This document shows, piece by piece, positions 60,963-64,000 of a stretch of 64,000 nt of DNA. Positions within the stretch are counted from its first letter, which is position 1. Each line of letters begins with the position of its first letter. Origin of the DNA: Hyphomicrobium_A sp965243865 (GTDB lineage Bacteria; Pseudomonadota; Alphaproteobacteria; Rhizobiales; Hyphomicrobiaceae); the NCBI RefSeq assembly GCF_965243865.1, contig NZ_OZ251603.1:1984001-2048000 (forward strand). Reading direction: 5' to 3'. Made by a program: the position numbers and the translations under genes. A model generated the notes under the pieces. That model was not told where the DNA came from, made no database searches, and saw only the letters and a list, made by a program, of their open reading frames with translations.

Positions 60963-62066
60963 TCAGACCAAGCCCTTGCGCTGCTGGATCATCATGAATG
61001 TATCGTACGTGTGCTCGGCGAGCTGGAACCATAAGTAGTCCTCGCCGCGCACCGCGAGCGTAGCGTCATACACTTTCTTGAAGTCCGCGTTCGACGCACA
61101 AAGCTCCGCGAACACCTCGTTCGAAGCCTTGAAACAAGCGTCCAGCACAGCCTCCGAAAACGGCCGCAGCTCAGCCCCGGCGATCGCAAGCCGCCGGATG
61201 GCCGCCGGGTTCTGCAGATCATAGCGCGCCATCATGTTCATGTCGGCAATCGACGCCGCCGCGCGGATCATCGCCTGATAGTGCTTCGGCAGATTGTTCC
61301 ATTTGTCGAGGTTGATGAAGAAGTGCAGCATCGCCTGCCCTTCCCACCAACCCGGGTAATAGTAATACCGCGCAACCCTGGAGAATCCGAGCTTCTCATC
61401 GTCGTACGGCCCGACCCACTCGGCCGCGTCGATCGTCCCCTTCTCGAGCGCGGGATAGGTATCGCCGCCCGCAATCTGCTGCGGGATGCCGCCAAGACGC
61501 GAGATCACCGCACCCGCAAGACCGCTGATGCGCATCTTGAGGCCGCGCCAATCCTCCGGCGTGTTCACCTCGCGCCGATACCAGCCGCCCATCTGCGTAC
61601 CGGTATTGCCGCCGGGAAAGGCGATTATCTTGTAGCGCGCGTAAAACGCATTCATCAGCTCGATGCCGCCGCCCTGATGCATCCACGCGTTCTGCATCCG
61701 GTAATTGAGACCGAAAGGCACCGCGGTTCCGAACGCGAACGTCGGATCCTTGCCCCAATAATAATACGACGCGGTATGCGCAGCCTCGACGCTGCCGTTC
61801 GTCACCGCATCCGCCGCGTTGAGACCGGGGACCAGCTCTCCCGGCGCGAACACCCGCACGCGAAAGTTACCATCCGACATCTCGGCAAGCGCCTTGGCGA
61901 ACGTCTCCGCCGCGCCATGGATGGTATCGAGCGACTTGGGAAAGCTCGAAACCAGCCGCCATTCGATCGTCGGCTTCGACTGGGCGATGGCCGGTGCCGC
62001 CATACCTGCACTCGCCCCGGCAGTAGCCACTGTCAAAAATTTCCGCCGGTCGACTTTTGCCGTCAC
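60963..62066 (-). CDS. dctP: TRAP transporter substrate-binding protein (DctP/TakP type)
   Basis: A 367-residue periplasmic binding protein. The twin-arginine-like start VDRRKFLTVATAGASAGM marks Tat export. The DctP fold includes WRLVSSFPKSLDTIHGAAETFAKAL, the substrate region NTPEDWRGLKMRISGLAGAVISRLGG with the conserved Arg, and AEWVGPYDDEKLGF. These fit the TakP branch that binds 2-oxoacids or similar carboxylates. No TRAP membrane genes adjoin it; the DctQM pair at 56-58.4 kb is the nearest candidate partner. It is divergent from mobA over 112 bp. Confidence 0.92.
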   Translation of the reverse strand: MTAKVDRRKFLTVATAGASAGMAAPAIAQSKPTIEWRLVSSFPKSLDTIHGAAETFAKALAEMSDGNFRVRVFAPGELVPGLNAADAVTNGSVEAAHTASYYYWGKDPTFAFGTAVPFGLNYRMQNAWMHQGGGIELMNAFYARYKIIAFPGGNTGTQMGGWYRREVNTPEDWRGLKMRISGLAGAVISRLGGIPQQIAGGDTYPALEKGTIDAAEWVGPYDDEKLGFSRVARYYYYPGWWEGQAMLHFFINLDKWNNLPKHYQAMIRAAASIADMNMMARYDLQNPAAIRRLAIAGAELRPFSEAVLDACFKASNEVFAELCASNADFKKVYDATLAVRGEDYLWFQLAEHTYDTFMMIQQRKGLV

Positions 62067-62178
62067 GAGGGCTCTCCATGTCCGATCAAGCCCTTATATC
62101 CCGCCCAGCCTGCCGGTCACAACGATGTGCGCTGCACCAAGGCTTGCGGGCGACATGCCCGCGTCCTAAATCGTTTCA

Positions 62179-62832
62179 ATGCGCACAGCTGGCACCGAAG
62201 GTGAGGTCACGGGCGTTCTGCTTGCCGGCGGACGATCTTCGCGCATGGACGGCCGCGAGAAGGCACTGCTGGATATCGCCGGAAAGCCCATGCTGCTGCA
62301 CGTGCTGCAGCGCCTGCGCCCGCAGGTCGGCCGCATCGTCATTAACGCCAACGGCGATCCCGCCCGTTTCTCCGGCTACTGCCTTCCCGTCGTGGCCGAC
62401 AGCATCGAAGGATACATCGGCCCCTTGGCCGGTCTCGCCGCCGGCATCGAATGGGCGCGATCCGAGACGCCCGAAGCTGAGTTCATCGTCAGCGCGCCAT
62501 CCGATTCACCGTTTCTCCCGCTCGATCTCGTTGCTCGTCTGAAAGCGGCACTGATCGCTAAGGGCGCTGCATGCGCGATCGCCGCATCCGCGGGCGCGCG
62601 CCACCCCGTCGCTGGCCTGTGGCGTGTCGATCTTCTGCCCTCGATCCTGCAGTCGCTGAAAAATGACATTCGCGCACTGCACCGCTTCGCCGATTCCCAC
62701 GACTGCGCTGTCGCCGATTTCGAACCCGTCGACGTCGGCACTGCGAAGGTCGATCCCTTCTTCAACGTCAACGCGCCCGCCGATCTCGAAACGGCCCGCG
62801 CGCTTTTCCTCGCGGAGGCACACCGTGATTAG
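62179..62832 (+). CDS. mobA: Molybdenum cofactor guanylyltransferase
   Basis: A 217-residue nucleotidyltransferase that adds GMP to molybdopterin to give the guanine dinucleotide cofactor (MGD) of DMSO-reductase-family enzymes such as nitrate reductase or formate dehydrogenase. The GTP site is LLAGGRSSRMDGREKALL, where the usual RMGG-D reads RMDG-E. Further on are INANGDPARFSGY, GPLAGLAAGIEWA and APSDSPFLPLDL, and the C-terminal FFNVNAPADLETARAL. The ATG is at 62179. It overlaps mobB by 8 bp. Confidence 0.93.
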   Translation: MRTAGTEGEVTGVLLAGGRSSRMDGREKALLDIAGKPMLLHVLQRLRPQVGRIVINANGDPARFSGYCLPVVADSIEGYIGPLAGLAAGIEWARSETPEAEFIVSAPSDSPFLPLDLVARLKAALIAKGAACAIAASAGARHPVAGLWRVDLLPSILQSLKNDIRALHRFADSHDCAVADFEPVDVGTAKVDPFFNVNAPADLETARALFLAEAHRD

Positions 62833-63331
62833 GCCACCCGCATTCATCGGCATCGTCGGCTGGAAAAGCTCCGGCAAGACGACGCTCGTCGAACGCCTGA
62901 TCCCGCTGCTCGCGCGCCGCGGCCTCAAAGTGATGACGGTCAAGCACACCCATCACGACCTCGGTCCGCTCAGCGGCTCGACCGATGGCGAGCGCCACCA
63001 GCGCGCCGGGTCCTTGAAAGCCATTGTCATTGCCCCCGACGCCTGGGAAATTTCCGGCTGCCGGCAGATCGGCCCCCCGCCCTCTCTCTGTGAGTTGAGC
63101 GCGCATGTGGCCAACGCCGATCTCGTCATCGTCGAAGGTTTCAAGGATGCCCCGATCCCCAAGATCGAGCTGCGCCGCCAGTCTGCCGAGATGCATAGAC
63201 CGCTGGCAACGAACGACACGCGGATTGTAGCCATAGCCTCCGATCATTCGGAGGCGGTGGACGAGCTTCCCTCGTTCGCGCTCGACAACGCCGAGGAGAT
63301 CGCCACATTCATCGCCGCCATCGCCAGGTGA
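62825..63331 (+). CDS. mobB: Molybdopterin-guanine dinucleotide biosynthesis adaptor MobB
   Basis: A 168-residue GTP-binding protein that assists MobA. The P-loop is GIVGWKSSGKTTLVE, and further signatures are KVMTVKHTHHDL, DGERHQRAGS and DLVIVEGFKDAPIPKIELRR. It starts on GTG at 62825, inside the last codons of mobA, so translation is coupled. The longer ATG frame upstream lies within mobA and is not used. Confidence 0.94.
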   Translation: MIRPPAFIGIVGWKSSGKTTLVERLIPLLARRGLKVMTVKHTHHDLGPLSGSTDGERHQRAGSLKAIVIAPDAWEISGCRQIGPPPSLCELSAHVANADLVIVEGFKDAPIPKIELRRQSAEMHRPLATNDTRIVAIASDHSEAVDELPSFALDNAEEIATFIAAIAR

Positions 63332-63611
63332 GCCAGCCGGGGCTCGACTCGCCGGACCCGCGCCAGCGCCGGCGCAAATATCCGGCCAGCAGGATCAGCA
63401 CGATCACTCCCACTGCGAGCCACAATGCCCACGCGCTGAACCAGCGGCCAACCTCCGGCTCCAGGGTGTCCTGCGGTGCTGGTATGAGCCGGGCCGCCCG
63501 ATCCGCCGTGCCCGGAGCCTCCCACGGTCTGCCCCCGGCATCAGCCCCAAGACTTGCACCCGCCCGGGTCGCGAGCCATTCTAACAAGCGAAACATCGGG
63601 CTAGCGGCCAT
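63309..63611 (-). CDS. Possible small membrane protein
   Basis: A 100-residue frame in the 420-bp gap between mobB and moaA, antisense to both. It has one strong membrane segment (FSAWALWLAVGVIVLILLAGYL) followed by a basic run (RRRWRG), an arrangement typical of single-pass proteins. It overlaps the last 23 bp of mobB. A plus-strand frame (63328-63687) competes but shows no such feature. Without comparison to relatives it stays uncertain, and I see nothing else in the gap. Confidence 0.38.
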   Translation of the reverse strand: MAASPMFRLLEWLATRAGASLGADAGGRPWEAPGTADRAARLIPAPQDTLEPEVGRWFSAWALWLAVGVIVLILLAGYLRRRWRGSGESSPGWLTWRWRR

Positions 63612-63751
63612 GTTTGCCTGCTCCTGCCTATTCTGGGGAGCAAACGCCCGGCACTCCGGCCCCGCGCCGCTGAACGAATGGCGCTGAACGCTACAATCCC
63701 CTTGAACCGCTGGCAGCGGACGCTAGCTTAGCGCCAACTGCCGCACCATCT

Positions 63752-64000
63752 ATGACACGTCGGCACAGGGAGCACGCACCAATCGTGAGCGTCCGTCAAA
63801 ATCAGCAGCCGCAAACGGCGCTCGTCGATCGTTATGGTCGCTCTGTCACCTACCTGAGGGTGTCCGTGACGGACCGCTGCGACCTCAGGTGTGTCTATTG
63901 CATGGCCGAGAACATGAGCTTCCTGCCGCGGCGGGATCTCCTGACTCTCGAAGAGTTGGATCGCCTGTGTTCGGCCTTCGTCGATCGCGGCGTACGCAAA
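63752..64000 (+). CDS. moaA: GTP 3',8-cyclase MoaA (3' part outside window)
   Basis: The first 83 codons of a radical-SAM enzyme that converts GTP in the first step of molybdenum cofactor synthesis. The start of the fold, LVDRYGRSVTYLRVSVTDRC, runs into the SAM-cluster motif CDLRCVYC (CxxxCxxC), followed by AENMSFLPRRDLLTLEEL. The frame is open to the right edge. The start is ATG 63752, or GTG 63785. It lies on the same strand as mobA and mobB, 420 bp downstream. Confidence 0.94.
   Translation, partial: MTRRHREHAPIVSVRQNQQPQTALVDRYGRSVTYLRVSVTDRCDLRCVYCMAENMSFLPRRDLLTLEELDRLCSAFVDRGVRK

Noticed and set aside
63328..63687. A 119-codon plus-strand frame between mobB and moaA
   Set aside because: Low-complexity, Arg/Ser/Pro-rich translation without a ribosome site. 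The opposite-strand frame with a membrane segment is more plausible, though still weak.

Overview
This window is ordinary chromosomal DNA of a GC-rich, methanol-using alphaproteobacterium. The gene content points to the Hyphomicrobiales and looks most like Hyphomicrobium or a close relative, although no species can be named from the sequence. The evidence is a complete calcium-type methanol dehydrogenase cluster (mxaF-J-G-I-R-S-A-C-K-L-D), the PQQ precursor peptide PqqA, the tetrahydromethanopterin-linked dehydrogenase MtdB, a polyhydroxybutyrate depolymerase, an Irr-type iron box before mbfA, and an infC gene that appears to start on a non-ATG codon. I saw no insertion sequence, phage gene or CRISPR array.

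Layout. 1-7.4 kb: an AsmA-like protein (cut by the window edge), PHB depolymerase, a small secreted protein, a soluble cytochrome c, orphan pqqA and polA. 7.6-9 kb: tRNA-Arg(CCG) and an HWE-type sensor kinase. 9-12.2 kb: an arsenic operon, arsR-arsC-acr3-arsC-arsH, behind a perfect palindromic operator. 12.2-16.4 kb: an acyltransferase, an amino-acid permease and mtdB. 16.6-19.1 kb: a cobalamin riboswitch and a BtuB-like TonB receptor. 19.3-31.9 kb: a small exported protein, then the mxa cluster on the minus strand, extended at its 3' end by a seven-bladed beta-propeller and a fourth VWA protein. 32.2-34.3 kb: three accessory genes upstream of mxaF (a lipoprotein, a DUF3617 protein and a PhnD-like protein without a signal peptide).

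34.6-46.5 kb: a double beta-barrel outer-membrane protein, an exported oxalate decarboxylase, a GGDEF cyclase, a nuclease, infA, cspA, an M15 peptidase, a BA14K-like protein, lepA, mbfA and a lytic transglycosylase. 46.6-55.7 kb: type II NADH dehydrogenase, then the translation operon infC-(small Cys-rich gene)-rpmI-rplT-pheS-pheT, with palindromic repeats in its gaps, and an Mrp-DUF971 fusion. 56-64 kb: TRAP transporter membrane genes, a cupin, a YqeB/EF2563-like molybdenum-hydroxylase accessory gene with a ModE-like box, a GAP-family membrane protein, a TRAP binding protein, and the molybdenum cofactor genes mobA, mobB and moaA (cut at the right edge).

How it fits together. Methanol is oxidised in the periplasm by MxaFI, which passes electrons to cytochrome cL (MxaG). 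MxaR/S/A/C/K/L/D are the maturation and calcium-insertion functions, and PqqA supplies the cofactor backbone. MtdB works on the resulting C1 units in the cytoplasm. PHB mobilisation and B12 uptake fit a serine-cycle-type methylotroph, but that is inference. The least explained material is the extra gene pair at the end of the mxa cluster, the accessory genes upstream of mxaF, the direct repeat in the mxaF upstream region, and the Cys-rich gene coupled to infC.
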